A stretch of 64,000 nt of DNA from Bacillota bacterium (GTDB lineage Bacteria; Bacillota; Sulfobacillia; JACIYH01). Of this stretch, positions 24,697 through 34,760 are shown piece by piece. Made by a program: the position numbers and the translations under genes. How positions within the stretch are numbered: position 1 is the first letter of the stretch; each line of letters opens with the position of its first letter. The stretch lies in the NCBI GenBank assembly GCA_040757085.1, contig JBFLXJ010000028.1, positions 1 through 64,000 on the forward strand, written 5' to 3'. Below the pieces are notes generated by a model. The model saw only the letters and a list, made by a program, of their open reading frames with translations. It was not told the DNA's origin and ran no database searches.

Positions 24697-26232
24697 TTGA
24701 GTCAGAATACTGGAAAAGTTAACCGAAAGCGGTGGTTGCTGCCTATGACCCTGAGAGAACTGATAAAGATACTGCCGGAGAAAGACTTAAGAGGTGACCC
24801 GGACACGGAAATCACGGGTCTGGCTTACCACGCCGGGGCAGTGCGCCCCGGGTTCCTTTTCGCCTGCTGGCGGGGGCTCAAGTGGGATGGCCACGACTTT
24901 GCCCCGGAGGCGGTGCGTCGAGGAGCGCGGGCCCTGCTGGTGGAGAGGAGGCTGGAGCTGGACGCGGATGTGGCTCAGGTACTGGTGCCCTCCTCCCGGC
25001 GTGCCCTGGCCCTGCTGGCGGCCGTGTTCTGGGGCCATCCCTCTCGCAGGCTGCGGCTGGTGGGCGTGACCGGGACCAACGGAAAGACCACTACCACCCA
25101 CCTGGTGCGCCACATCCTGGCTTGCTGTGGCCATCGGGTGGGATTGGTGGGAACGGTACGGAACGTGGTGTGCGACCGGGAGTTGCCCGTGGAGCGGACC
25201 ACGCCCGAGTCGGTTGACATCATGTCCCTGCTCGGGCAGATGACGGCCTGCGGATCGACGTACTGCGTGATGGAGGTATCCTCCCATGCCCTGGACCAGG
25301 AGCGGGTGGCAGGGTGCGAATTTGCGGTGGCGGTGTTCACCAACCTTACCCAGGACCACCTGGACTACCACCCCACATTCGAGGATTACCTGCAGGCCAA
25401 GTTGCGGCTCTTCCGGTCCCTGGGCGTGGGGTACCTGGGGGACACCGTGGGCAAGAAACTGGCGGTGGTCAATGCAGATGACGCCTCGTCGTACCGTTTC
25501 GTGGAGGAAGCTCGCCGGGCGGGGGCCGGGGTGGTGAGCTACGCCCTGCGTAATCCGGCGGACATGACGGCGGAAGACGTACGTATGACGGCGGAAGGTA
25601 CATCTTTCCTGGCGAGGACACCCGCCGGGGAGGCTCACGTCACCCTGCCCCTGGTGGGACGGTTCAACGTGTATAATGCCCTGGCCGCCGTGGCCGTGGC
25701 CATCGGAGAGGGTGTGCCCCTTGCCCTGGCCGTGCGAGCCCTGGCGGAAGCCCCCCAGGTGCCGGGACGCTTCGAGAGGATCAAGGAGGCCCGCGACTTC
25801 TCGGTGATCGTGGACTACGCCCACACTCCCGACGGGCTGCGCAACGTGCTGGAGACGGCCCGCGAGATCACGCAGGGGCGGGTGATCGCCGTGTTTGGCT
25901 GCGGCGGGGACCGGGACCGGGGGAAGCGCCCCATCATGGGGAGGATAGCCCGGGAACTGGCTGACCTCACCGTGATCACATCCGACAACCCCCGCAGTGA
26001 AGACCCCCGGGCTATCATTCGCGAGATTGAAGAGGGGGTGCGTGCCCCCGGGTACCAGTATCTGGTCGAACCCGATCGGCGCCGGGCCATAGCCCTGGCG
26101 CTGGCAGAGGCGAAGCCGGGAGACCTGGTGCTCATCGCGGGCAAGGGCCACGAGACCTACCAGATCATCGGGGACCGCACCCTGCCCTTTGACGACCGCC
26201 AGGTGGCGCGGGAGTTGCTGGCGGGGAGGTGA
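24697..26232 (+). CDS. murE: UDP-MurNAc-tripeptide synthetase MurE
   Basis: A Mur ligase of up to 511 residues. GVTGTNGKTTTTH is the ATP loop, MEVSSHAL and TNLTQDHLDYH are the central motifs, and SDNPRSEDP (DNPR near 430-433) is the signature for meso-diaminopimelate rather than lysine. It adds the third residue of the cell-wall stem peptide. The frame opens at TTG 24697, but family similarity begins at MTLRELIKIL, encoded from ATG 24745. The first 16 codons are doubtful because of the promoter at 24660-24688. A 97-nt gap separates it from ftsI. Confidence 0.95.
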   Translation: MSQNTGKVNRKRWLLPMTLRELIKILPEKDLRGDPDTEITGLAYHAGAVRPGFLFACWRGLKWDGHDFAPEAVRRGARALLVERRLELDADVAQVLVPSSRRALALLAAVFWGHPSRRLRLVGVTGTNGKTTTTHLVRHILACCGHRVGLVGTVRNVVCDRELPVERTTPESVDIMSLLGQMTACGSTYCVMEVSSHALDQERVAGCEFAVAVFTNLTQDHLDYHPTFEDYLQAKLRLFRSLGVGYLGDTVGKKLAVVNADDASSYRFVEEARRAGAGVVSYALRNPADMTAEDVRMTAEGTSFLARTPAGEAHVTLPLVGRFNVYNALAAVAVAIGEGVPLALAVRALAEAPQVPGRFERIKEARDFSVIVDYAHTPDGLRNVLETAREITQGRVIAVFGCGGDRDRGKRPIMGRIARELADLTVITSDNPRSEDPRAIIREIEEGVRAPGYQYLVEPDRRRAIALALAEAKPGDLVLIAGKGHETYQIIGDRTLPFDDRQVARELLAGR

Positions 26233-26238
26233 CAGGGC

Positions 26239-27651
26239 TTGCTGTTCACGGTCGAAGAAGCCTGCCGCATCCTGGACGGCCGCCTCATTCCCCCCGGTGC
26301 CGGGTCCCCGGCGGAGGCCAGCGGGATGGGGCAGCGGGAGATCCTGGCCGTAACCCACGACAGCAGGCGGGTCAACCCGGGAACCCTCTTCGTGGCCATA
26401 CCGGGTGCCGCCACGGATGGTCACCTCTTTCTGGAAGACGCCTTTGCGCGGGGGGCGGTGGCTGCCCTGGTCTCCCGCGAACCTCAGCGACCGGCGGGTG
26501 GACCCTGCCTGCTCGTGCCCGATACGGTGCTGGCCCTCGGCAAGCTGGCCCTCTCTCACCGCCTGCGTTTTTCCCCGGTGGTCATAGGGATCACAGGCTC
26601 CCTGGGGAAAACCAGCACCAAGGATATGGCAGCCTCCGTGCTGGGGACGCGCTACCGGGTGCTGAAGAACGAAGGGAACCTGAACACTGAGGTGGGGGTT
26701 CCCCTGACCCTATTCGGTCTGGATGCCACCCACGAAGTGGCCCTGATCGAGATGGCCATGCGGGGGCGGGGGCAGATAGCCTACCTGGCTGGCCTGGCAC
26801 GGCCCCGAATGGGCGTGGTTACCAACGTCTCCGAGAGTCACCTGGAACTCCTGGGGTCGATTGAGGAGGTGGCGCGGGCCAAAGCCGAACTGGTGGCCGC
26901 TTTGCCCCCGGACGGTACTGCCATCTTGAACGGTGACGACCCCCGGGTGCGCAGGATGGGGGAGCGGTTCCCGGGGCGGGTGGTGTACTTTGGCCTGGGC
27001 GCCGGGTGCGAGGTGCGGGCCTCGGGTGTGCGATCCCTGGGCGACCGGGGCAGCCGTTTCCTTTTGCACCTGGGGGAGGAGGTGGGGGAGGTGTTCCTGC
27101 CCGTTCCCGGCCGCCATCAGGTGCCGAATGCCCTGGCGGCGGCGGCCGTGGGGTGGGCGCTGGGCCTTTCCCTGGTGGAGATCGTGAGGGGTTTGGAAAA
27201 CCCCGCTCTGTCGGGGATGCGCATGGAGGTTGTGCGGCTGGGCGGGGTGACTGTGCTGAACGATGCGTACAACGCCAGCCCCACCAGCACGTCCGCCGCC
27301 CTGGAGACTCTCATGGATATTCCGGGGCGGCGTCACCTGGCTGTGCTGGGAGACATGCTGGAACTGGGGCCCCGCGCCATCCCCGGTCACCGGGAAGTGG
27401 GCAGGTTGGTGGCCCGCTTGGGGCTGGACTACCTGCTCACGGTGGGCACCCTTTCCCGCCACCTGGTGGAAGCCGCCCGCGAGGAGGGCATGCCAGGGGA
27501 GCGGATCACGTCGGTGGATTCCGCCCGGGAGGCGGCCGAACTGGTGAACGGCCTGCTGGGAGAAGGCGATGTGGTGCTGGTGAAGGGGTCCCGGGGTATG
27601 AAGCTGGAACAGGTGGTGGCCGCACTGCGGCAGAGGTGGGGGCAGGCATGA
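26239..27651 (+). CDS. murF: UDP-MurNAc-pentapeptide synthetase MurF
   Basis: A 470-residue Mur ligase that joins D-Ala-D-Ala to the UDP-MurNAc tripeptide. GITGSLGKTSTKDM is the ATP loop; NEGNLNTEVGVPLTL, IEMAMRGRGQI and LNDAYNASPTS are MurF-specific. TTG 26239 follows GGGGAGGTGACA six nucleotides after the murE stop. The stop overlaps the mraY start (ATGATG). Confidence 0.96.
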   Translation: MLFTVEEACRILDGRLIPPGAGSPAEASGMGQREILAVTHDSRRVNPGTLFVAIPGAATDGHLFLEDAFARGAVAALVSREPQRPAGGPCLLVPDTVLALGKLALSHRLRFSPVVIGITGSLGKTSTKDMAASVLGTRYRVLKNEGNLNTEVGVPLTLFGLDATHEVALIEMAMRGRGQIAYLAGLARPRMGVVTNVSESHLELLGSIEEVARAKAELVAALPPDGTAILNGDDPRVRRMGERFPGRVVYFGLGAGCEVRASGVRSLGDRGSRFLLHLGEEVGEVFLPVPGRHQVPNALAAAAVGWALGLSLVEIVRGLENPALSGMRMEVVRLGGVTVLNDAYNASPTSTSAALETLMDIPGRRHLAVLGDMLELGPRAIPGHREVGRLVARLGLDYLLTVGTLSRHLVEAAREEGMPGERITSVDSAREAAELVNGLLGEGDVVLVKGSRGMKLEQVVAALRQRWGQA

Positions 27652-28604
27652 TGATCGGCGTGCAGCCGCTGGTGGCGGCGTGGGTGTTTGCTCTGGTGGC
27701 GGGTGCCCTGCTGGTCCCCGTGCTGCGCCGCCTCAAGGCCGGACAGGTGGTGCGGAGCGACGGACCCCGCAGCCACGCGGGCAAGGCCGGCACCCCCACC
27801 ATGGGAGGGCTGGTGTTCCTGCTGGCCCTTTCGGCGGCCGGGCTCGCGTGGGGGCCGCGGACCGGATCCCTGTACCTGCTCCTGTTCAGCACCTGGTCTT
27901 TCGGTATGCTGGGCTGGGCCGATGATTTCCTGAAGGTGGTGGCCAGGCGACCGCTGGGACTGCGAGGCCGTTACAAGGTGGCGGGTCAACTGGCCCTGGC
28001 CACGGCCATAGTGGCGGTTGCCCTGAACCTGGGCAGGGGTACCATCGTGGAGGTGCCCTGGTACGGTCCCCTCGACCTGGGCCCGGCTTACTGGGTGCTG
28101 GGGATGCTGGTGGTGCTGGCGGGGGCAAACGCCGTCAACCTCACCGACGGGCTCGACGGCCTGGCGGCGGGAGCGACCGCCTGTTCCTTCCTGGCCTACG
28201 GGCTTATAGCCTGGAGCCTGGGAGAGGAAGACCTGGTGACGTTCTGCCTGGCCACCGTGGGCGCGCTGGTGGGTTTCCTGCGTTACAACGTCTACCCCGC
28301 GCGGGTATTCATGGGGGATACGGGAGCCCTCGCCCTGGGGGCGGCTCTGGGCACCTGTGCCATCCTCACCCGCACCGAGCTCCTGCTCCTTTTCATCGGG
28401 GGGCTGTATGTGGTGGAGGCGCTGTCCGTCATCCTGCAGGTTTTCTGGTTCCACACCTTCGGCCGCCGCATCCTGCGCATGAGCCCGCTCCACCACCATT
28501 TCGAGCTGGTGGGATGGCCGGAACCCCGCGTGGTGGAATTCTTCTGGGCCTGTTCGGCGCTGTGTGCGTTCCTGGGGCTCCTGGTGTGGCGGGGGATGGG
28601 GTGA
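27648..28604 (+). CDS. mraY: Phospho-MurNAc-pentapeptide transferase MraY
   Basis: A 318-residue polytopic membrane enzyme that makes lipid I from UDP-MurNAc-pentapeptide and undecaprenyl phosphate. KAGTPTMGGLVF, WADDFLKV (the DD metal site), NLTDGLDGLAAG, FMGDTGALALG and SPLHHHFELVGW are all present. ATG 27648 (or 27651) lies across the murF stop. The much longer upstream frame is a shadow of murF. The gene that normally follows, murD, is missing. Confidence 0.96.
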   Translation: MMIGVQPLVAAWVFALVAGALLVPVLRRLKAGQVVRSDGPRSHAGKAGTPTMGGLVFLLALSAAGLAWGPRTGSLYLLLFSTWSFGMLGWADDFLKVVARRPLGLRGRYKVAGQLALATAIVAVALNLGRGTIVEVPWYGPLDLGPAYWVLGMLVVLAGANAVNLTDGLDGLAAGATACSFLAYGLIAWSLGEEDLVTFCLATVGALVGFLRYNVYPARVFMGDTGALALGAALGTCAILTRTELLLLFIGGLYVVEALSVILQVFWFHTFGRRILRMSPLHHHFELVGWPEPRVVEFFWACSALCAFLGLLVWRGMG

Positions 28605-29833
28605 TGGCACGCCAGGGTGGGGGTCAGCGGCGGCATCTTCGCGGTCATGGCTCCGGGGGCTCCCGTCTGGGGGCGACCCCGAGCGCGCGGGCGGCCGCGA
28701 ACGTGAGGAGTGTGCGGGCGCGGGCGGTTTCCCCCCAGCCCGGCAGCCCCGATCCCCTGCTTTTTTTGGCCGTGGTGTGCTTGGTAACGCTGGGTATCGT
28801 CATGGTGGCCAGTTCGTCGGCGGCCAAGTCCCTGGAGACTCTGGGCGACCGCTTTTACTACCTGAAGCGCCAGGCGGTGTGGGCGGTCCTGGGACTGGTG
28901 GGCGCCTTGTTCACTTCCCGCCTGAAGTACTGGCACTGGATCTCGCTGGCGCGTCCCGCCCTGGTGGTCACCATCATCCTGCTGGTGCTGGTGCTCATCC
29001 CCGGGGTGGGGCGGACATCCCGGGAAGCCCAGCGCTGGCTGGGGTACGGATCCCTCGCCTTTCAGCCCTCCGAGATGGCCAAGGTCACCATCACCATATT
29101 TGCCGCCTACCACCTTTCCCGCCGGGAGGGGATAGCGCGGGACTTCTGGCGGGGGGTGGTGCCCCTGCTCTTCTGGATCGGCCTGGCGGCTGCCCTCATC
29201 CTGGAACAGCCCGACCTGGGCACGGCGGTGACGGTGGGGGGGACTTTGTTCCTGGCCCTGATCACCGCCGGGGCCCGCCTTTCCCACGTCGTCCTGCTGG
29301 GCGCGGCGGCGGTGCCCGTCACCTTCTGGGCCATCTTCGCGGAAGAGTACCGCCGCCGGCGCTTTCTGGCCTTTCTCGATCCCTGGGCTGACCCGCAGGG
29401 GTCGGGATTCCATATCATACAGGCCCTGTACGCCCTGGGATGCGGGCGCCTGTTCGGGGTGGGCCTGGGGCAAAGCAGGCAGAAGCTCTGGTACCTTCCG
29501 GAGGAGCACACCGACTTCATCTTCGCCATAATAGGGGAAGAGCTGGGGGTGATCGGGGCCGTCACGGTGGTCGCCCTGTTCTTTCTTTTCACCTGGCGCG
29601 GGTTCCGGGCAGCCATGCACGCACCGGATACCTTTTCCTCGCTGCTGGCGGCGGGGTTGACCGGGATGATCGCGCTGCAGGCGGTGGTGAACATCGGGGT
29701 GGTCACGGCCATGTTGCCCGTTACCGGTATCCCCCTGCCCTTCATCAGCTACGGCGGTTCTTCCCTGGTGTTCTCCCTGGCCGCGGCGGGCATCGTGCTC
29801 AACGTCTCCCGGTACACCCGTCCCTCCGGGTGA
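28604..29833 (+). CDS. ftsW: SEDS peptidoglycan glycosyltransferase FtsW/SpoVE
   Basis: A 409-residue SEDS-family polymerase. A 45-residue Gly/Arg-rich cytoplasmic tail comes first, then about ten membrane helices. DPLLFLAVVCLVTLGIVMVAS, FQPSEMAKV, ALILEQPDLGTA, EEHTDFIFAIIGEELG and LPFISYGGSS are family landmarks. It polymerises glycan strands from lipid II with the class B PBP at 22602. Its ATG lies inside the mraY stop (GTGATG), where murD would normally intervene. FtsW and SpoVE cannot be separated by sequence alone. Confidence 0.94.
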   Translation: MARQGGGQRRHLRGHGSGGSRLGATPSARAAANVRSVRARAVSPQPGSPDPLLFLAVVCLVTLGIVMVASSSAAKSLETLGDRFYYLKRQAVWAVLGLVGALFTSRLKYWHWISLARPALVVTIILLVLVLIPGVGRTSREAQRWLGYGSLAFQPSEMAKVTITIFAAYHLSRREGIARDFWRGVVPLLFWIGLAAALILEQPDLGTAVTVGGTLFLALITAGARLSHVVLLGAAAVPVTFWAIFAEEYRRRRFLAFLDPWADPQGSGFHIIQALYALGCGRLFGVGLGQSRQKLWYLPEEHTDFIFAIIGEELGVIGAVTVVALFFLFTWRGFRAAMHAPDTFSSLLAAGLTGMIALQAVVNIGVVTAMLPVTGIPLPFISYGGSSLVFSLAAAGIVLNVSRYTRPSG

Positions 29834-29858
29834 GGGCGGTTACGGGAGGGAACCCGGG

Positions 29859-30998
29859 ATGCCTATGTACGAAGGCGGTGGTGGCGTGGCAGGCGAACTC
29901 AGGATTGTGTTGACGGGCGGAGGGACGGGCGGTCACATCTACCCGGCGCTGGCGGTGGGCAGGGTGCTCCGCGAGGAGTATGGCGCCCAGCTCCTTTACG
30001 TGGGCAGCCGCGGGAGCATGGAGGCCGAGCTGGTGCCCCGGGAGGGTATCCCCTTCGAGGGGATAACGGTCACAGGCCTGCGGGGCAAGTCACCGGGGCA
30101 GGTGGTCGCGGGTGCGGGGCGGGCCGCCCTGGCGGTGGGACAGGCCCTGGCCATCCTGGGGCGCTTCCGTCCCCGCGCGGTGCTGGGGACGGGCGGGTAC
30201 GTGACGGGTCCGGTGGTGCTGGCCGCCATCTTGCGGCGCATCCCGGCCGTGCTGCAGGAGCAAAACGTGGTCCCCGGTGCCACCAACCGGGTGTTATCAC
30301 GCTTTTGCCGGGCGGTGTGCGTACCCTACGCCCAGTGTCTGGTGCACTTCCCCTCGAGGGCCGTCCTGGTAGTGACCGGGAACCCTGTCCGCCCCCAGGT
30401 GGTAACCCGTACCCGGGAAGAGGGGTGCCGGGCCCTGGGGTTGGATCCACGGCGCCCTACGCTCCTCGTGCTGGGAGGAAGCCGGGGGGCCCGGCGGGTG
30501 GCGGAGGCTGCGGTGGACGCACTTCCTGCCGTGAGGGAGGCTCACCCGGATCTGCAGGTCCTGATCATCGCCGGCCGGGACTATTACCCCGAAGCCCGTT
30601 CCCGGCTCGGTCGGGTGGAGGCGGGGGGGCACGTGCGGCTGGAGCCCTACGTCTATAACATGGAAGATGCCCTGGCGGCAGCGGACCTGGTGGTGGGGCG
30701 CGCCGGGGCCATGACGGTAGCGGAGGTGACGGTGCGAGGCCTGCCCGCCATCCTGATCCCTTCCCCGAACGTGGTAGGGCGTCACCAGGATTACAACGCC
30801 CGCCAGCTCGAAAAAGAGGGGGCGGCCCGGGTGATCCCGGATGACAACCTGGATGGACAGGCCCTCGCCGCTGTCGTGAATACCATACTGGGGGATGCAT
30901 CCCTCAGGGGAGCGATGGCCGCCGGTTCCCGCCGGCTGGGGAAGCCCGATGCTGCCCGGCGGGTGGCAGAAGTGGTGGTGCAGGCCGCCCGGGAGTAG
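29859..30998 (+). CDS. murG: UDP-GlcNAc:lipid I N-acetylglucosaminyltransferase MurG
   Basis: A 379-residue GT-B glycosyltransferase that converts lipid I to lipid II on the inner membrane face. TGGGTGGHIYPALAV, TGGYVTGPV, LQEQNVVPGATNR, LGGSRGARR and GRAGAMTVAEV are typical. ATG 29859 is behind GGGAGG; about nine residues precede the usual start region, and a GTG at 29886 is an alternative. Confidence 0.96.
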   Translation: MPMYEGGGGVAGELRIVLTGGGTGGHIYPALAVGRVLREEYGAQLLYVGSRGSMEAELVPREGIPFEGITVTGLRGKSPGQVVAGAGRAALAVGQALAILGRFRPRAVLGTGGYVTGPVVLAAILRRIPAVLQEQNVVPGATNRVLSRFCRAVCVPYAQCLVHFPSRAVLVVTGNPVRPQVVTRTREEGCRALGLDPRRPTLLVLGGSRGARRVAEAAVDALPAVREAHPDLQVLIIAGRDYYPEARSRLGRVEAGGHVRLEPYVYNMEDALAAADLVVGRAGAMTVAEVTVRGLPAILIPSPNVVGRHQDYNARQLEKEGAARVIPDDNLDGQALAAVVNTILGDASLRGAMAAGSRRLGKPDAARRVAEVVVQAARE

Positions 30999-31126
30999 CC
31001 GCACATGGTGCCGGGCGATGCGGTGCGGCGTGCCGGGCGGGCATGCAGTGACCCGTCCGGATGAAGCCCGGCAGGTTACCTGTGGCATACTAATGGGATG
31101 CAAGGGAAGCAGGTGGAGGACTGTTC

Positions 31127-32524
31127 ATGCCCAGGGTGCATTTCGTAGGGATCGGCGGGGCCGGCATGTCGGCCCTGGCTCATGTCCTCATAGAGATGGG
31201 GTATGAGGTGAGCGGGTCGGACCTGGTGTCCAGCGAGGCCACCCGGCGCCTGGCCAGCCAGGGAGCTACCATTTTTCAGGGCCACCGGGCCGAGCAGGTG
31301 GGAAATCCCGACCTGGTGGTGGTTTCGGCCGCAGTTCCTGCGGGTAACCCGGAGGTCGAAGAAGCACGCGCCCGCGGGTTACCCATCCTGGGGAGGTCGG
31401 AATTGCTGGCCCGCCTGATGGCGGAGAGGGACGGGGTGGGGGTGGCGGGCGCCCACGGCAAGACCACCACCGCTTCCATGGTGGCGGTGTGCCTGGAGCG
31501 TGCCGGGTTTGACCCCACCGTCCTCATCGGAGGAGAACTGAACGACGCCGCCGCCACTTCCCGCCTGGGCCGCGGGCGTTACCTGGTGGCAGAGGTGGAC
31601 GAATACGATGGTACCATCCTCCTCCTGGAGGCCTATGTGGCCCTGGTTACCAACATTGACGACGATCACCTGGAACGTTACCGGTATTCCATGGATGAGT
31701 TGATGGCAGCGTTCCGCCGCTTCCTCGAGCAGGTGCGTCCCGATGGCGCCGCGGTGGCCTGTCTGGACAGCCCCTACGTGCGGCGGGCTCTGAATGGATA
31801 CGGCCGTCGGCTCATCACGTATGCCCTCAACGGCGAGGCCGATTACAGCGCCCAGGACATCCAGCTCCAGCCGGGGGGATCGCGGTTCACCGCCTGGTTC
31901 CGCGGCCGGCGCCTGGGAGAGGTAAGGCTCTCGGTGCCGGGCAGGCACAACGTCCAGAATGCCCTGGGAGCCATAGCGGCCTGTTCTTTCCTGGGAGTGG
32001 AGTTCCCGTCTGCCCGGGAAGCGCTGGCCTCCTTCCGCGGGGTCAGGCGGCGTTTTGAGACCCTGGGGATAGAGAGGGGGATAAGGGTGGTGGACGACTT
32101 TGCCCACCACCCGGCCGAGGTGGAGGCCACCCTGCGGGCGGCGCGCCAGGAAGCGGGTGAAGGACGGGTGGTGTGCCTGTTCCAACCCCACCGTTACACG
32201 CGTACCCAGATATTGCACCGGGCATTCGGGCCGGCCCTGGTCCTGGCCGACCTGGTAGGGGTCATGGACATCTACCCGGCGGCGGAAACGCCCATCCCGG
32301 GTGTGACCGGGGAACTCGTCGCGCAGGCAGTGCGCGATCAGGGGAAGGAGGCACCGTTTCTGCCCTCGCCCGGAGAGGCTCTGGCGTGGTTGCAGTCAAC
32401 CGCCCGGCCCGGTGACCTGGTACTGGTCATGGGAGCCGGCGACGTGTGGAAGCTGGGAAAGGAGTTCCTCAGGCACCTGCGGGGGGGCGGATCGGTTGGA
32501 ACAGGTGCTGGCCCGTCTGCGTAG
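31127..32524 (+). CDS. murC: UDP-N-acetylmuramate:L-alanine ligase MurC
   Basis: A 465-residue Mur ligase that adds the first stem-peptide residue. HFVGIGGAGMSALA, GAHGKTTTASMV (ATP loop), TNIDDDHLERY, VDDFAHHPAEVEATL and FQPHRYTRT identify MurC. A 128-nt gap separates it from murG. Its last 29 nt overlap murB. The last dozen residues are Gly-rich and probably unstructured. Confidence 0.96.
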   Translation: MPRVHFVGIGGAGMSALAHVLIEMGYEVSGSDLVSSEATRRLASQGATIFQGHRAEQVGNPDLVVVSAAVPAGNPEVEEARARGLPILGRSELLARLMAERDGVGVAGAHGKTTTASMVAVCLERAGFDPTVLIGGELNDAAATSRLGRGRYLVAEVDEYDGTILLLEAYVALVTNIDDDHLERYRYSMDELMAAFRRFLEQVRPDGAAVACLDSPYVRRALNGYGRRLITYALNGEADYSAQDIQLQPGGSRFTAWFRGRRLGEVRLSVPGRHNVQNALGAIAACSFLGVEFPSAREALASFRGVRRRFETLGIERGIRVVDDFAHHPAEVEATLRAARQEAGEGRVVCLFQPHRYTRTQILHRAFGPALVLADLVGVMDIYPAAETPIPGVTGELVAQAVRDQGKEAPFLPSPGEALAWLQSTARPGDLVLVMGAGDVWKLGKEFLRHLRGGGSVGTGAGPSA

Positions 32525-33404
32525 CATGGTGCGGGGAGATGTCAGGTGGTCGGAGCCCATGAGCCGCCACACCTCCTTCCGGGTGGGGGGGCCGGCAGAC
32601 CTGTACGTGCGCCCCGCGGATTTCCCCTCACTCCAGGCGGCACTTGCCATCCTGGCCGAAGCCGAGTTGCCGGTGCTGGTGGTGGGACTGGGCACCAACC
32701 TGCTGGTCAGGGACGGGGGCATCCGCGGGGCGGTGGTGTCCACGGCCCGCCTGAGCGGGTGGCGGGTGGAAGGCGTCAGGTTGGTGGCATGGAGTGGCAC
32801 TCCCCTTCCCGCCCTGGCCCGCGGGGCCGCCCGGGCCGGCATGAGCGGCCTGGAGTTTGCGGCCGGGATACCGGGAACCCTGGGAGGCGCCGTGATCATG
32901 AACGCAGGTGCCCACGGGATGTGCCTGGGAGAAGTGATCGAGCAGGTCACCGTGCTGGATGGGGACGGCTGCATGCTCCTGGGCCGGGAGGACCTGGGGC
33001 TCGGTTACCGGGACAGCCGCCTGCGTCGCGAAAAGATGGTGGTCACTGAGGCCGTACTGTGCCTGCGTTCCTCCTCCCGTGCCGAGGTGGAAGCGCGTAC
33101 GATGGAACTGTTGGAGGTGCGCCGCAGGACCCAGCCACGGGGGGTGCCGTCGGCGGGCAGTTTCTTCCGCAACCCCCCCGGAGTGGCGGCCGGTTTTCTG
33201 ATCGAGAGGGCGGGGTGCAAGGGGATGCGAGTGGGAGGAGCGGAGGTTTCCCCGGTGCACGCCAACTTCCTGGTCAACCGGGGCGGAGCCACGGCCGGCG
33301 ACGTCCTGGCCCTGGCCGCCAGGGTGCGTGAGCGGGTGGCGGAGCGGTTTGGTATCTGGCTGGAGCCGGAAGTGGAAATCGTGGGTGAGGAGCCGGCGAT
33401 CTGA
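32496..33404 (+). CDS. murB: UDP-N-acetylenolpyruvoylglucosamine reductase MurB
   Basis: A 302-residue FAD enzyme that reduces enolpyruvyl-UDP-GlcNAc to UDP-MurNAc with NADPH. SRHTSFRVGGPADLYV, GLGTNLLVRDGG, GIPGTLGGAVIMNAGAHG and SAGSFFRNP (with the catalytic serine proton donor) are seen. TTG 32496 follows GGGGGGGCGG inside the murC end; ATG 32526 is the alternative and would still leave the core complete. Confidence 0.94.
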   Translation: MEQVLARLRSMVRGDVRWSEPMSRHTSFRVGGPADLYVRPADFPSLQAALAILAEAELPVLVVGLGTNLLVRDGGIRGAVVSTARLSGWRVEGVRLVAWSGTPLPALARGAARAGMSGLEFAAGIPGTLGGAVIMNAGAHGMCLGEVIEQVTVLDGDGCMLLGREDLGLGYRDSRLRREKMVVTEAVLCLRSSSRAEVEARTMELLEVRRRTQPRGVPSAGSFFRNPPGVAAGFLIERAGCKGMRVGGAEVSPVHANFLVNRGGATAGDVLALAARVRERVAERFGIWLEPEVEIVGEEPAI

Positions 33405-33425
33405 CCCCCAGGGAGGCAGCCGGGG

Positions 33426-34694
33426 GTGAAGGGTGTGGAACGTTTTGTTATCGAGGGAGGACACCGCCTCTCTGGAACCGTTCTGGTCAGTGGTTCCAAG
33501 AATGCCGTACTGCCCATGATGGCGGCGGCGGTACTTACTCGGGAGAGGTGCACGTTGCGGGGCGTACCCGGTCTGCGAGACGTCTCCGTGATGCGCCAGA
33601 TCCTGGAGAGGCTGGGGGTAGAGGTGGGGTGGCGCCCCGACGGGACCCTGGAAATGTGGGCCAGGGAACTGGGGACGTGCGAGGTACGCGAGGAACTCAG
33701 CCGGCAGATGCGTTCCTCCATATTCCTGATGGGGCCGCTCCTGGCTCGTGCCGGTAAGGTCAGGGTTGCTTACCCCGGGGGTTGTGCCATCGGACCCCGC
33801 CCCATCGACCTGCACCTGCGCGGGCTGGAGGCCCTGGGAGCGCGACTCCGGGAACGCCACGGATACATTTACGGAGAGGCAACCCGCCTGCGGGGGCAGG
33901 AGATCCATCTGGATTTCCCCAGCGTGGGGGCCACGGAAAACATCATGATGGCGGCGGTGCTGGCCCGCGGGGTTACCGTGATCAGGAACGCGGCCAAAGA
34001 ACCAGAAATCGTGGACTTGCAGAACTTCCTCAACGCCATGGGGGCCCGTGTCACCGGGGCGGGCACCGACTTCATCCGCATCGAGGGGGTTTCGGAATTG
34101 GGTGGATGCCAGCATCACGTGATCCCCGACCGCATTGAAGCGGGGACCATGATGGTGGCGGCCGCCGTCACCGGCGGAGAGGTGGTCGTCTCCGGGGTGA
34201 TCCCCGAGCACCTGGAGTCGATCACCGCCAAGCTCAAGGAGACCGGGGCGAGCGTGTCGCCGGTGGGGCCGGGTCAGTTGCTGGTGAAGGGACCGGAGAG
34301 GCCGCGGGCCACCGACTTCAAGACGCTGCCCTACCCGGGGTTCCCCACGGACATGCAGCCCCAGGTGATGGCCCTTATGTGCCTGGCCGAGGGGACGTCG
34401 GTCATTACGGAGACGGTGTTCGAGAACCGCTTCAAGCATGCCGACGAACTGCGCCGCATGGGCGCCCAGATCAGGGTGGAAGGTCGGACCGCCGTGGTGA
34501 AGGGTGTGCCGATACTGTTCGGGGCCGCGGTGGAATCCACCGACCTGCGGAGCGGGGCAGCCCTGGTCCTGGCGGGCCTGGCCGCAGAAGGGGTGACCAC
34601 GGTGGAGGATACTTCCCACATCGACCGCGGCTACGACCGCCTGGAGGCGAAGCTGGCCGGTCTGGGTGCCCGCATCGAGCGCGTGGCCGGCTGA
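33426..34694 (+). CDS. murA: UDP-N-acetylglucosamine 1-carboxyvinyltransferase MurA
   Basis: A 422-residue enzyme of the EPSP-synthase fold, first committed step of cell-wall precursor synthesis. The catalytic cysteine, target of fosfomycin, is present at about residue 120 in [27 protein letters not shown] and FPTDMQPQ are standard. It follows murB by 21 nt. Placement of murA inside the dcw cluster is common in this clade; a second copy may exist elsewhere. Confidence 0.96.
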   Translation: MKGVERFVIEGGHRLSGTVLVSGSKNAVLPMMAAAVLTRERCTLRGVPGLRDVSVMRQILERLGVEVGWRPDGTLEMWARELGTCEVREELSRQMRSSIFLMGPLLARAGKVRVAYPGGCAIGPRPIDLHLRGLEALGARLRERHGYIYGEATRLRGQEIHLDFPSVGATENIMMAAVLARGVTVIRNAAKEPEIVDLQNFLNAMGARVTGAGTDFIRIEGVSELGGCQHHVIPDRIEAGTMMVAAAVTGGEVVVSGVIPEHLESITAKLKETGASVSPVGPGQLLVKGPERPRATDFKTLPYPGFPTDMQPQVMALMCLAEGTSVITETVFENRFKHADELRRMGAQIRVEGRTAVVKGVPILFGAAVESTDLRSGAALVLAGLAAEGVTTVEDTSHIDRGYDRLEAKLAGLGARIERVAG

Positions 34695-34760
34695 AAGCGT
34701 GCAACTGGCGGACCGGTAAGGGGTAGGGTACAATTAGGTGATTGAGGGCGGGATGTCTTG

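Noticed and set aside
32628-34733. 701-codon minus-strand frame
   Set aside because: Lies opposite murB and murA and has only low-complexity residues.
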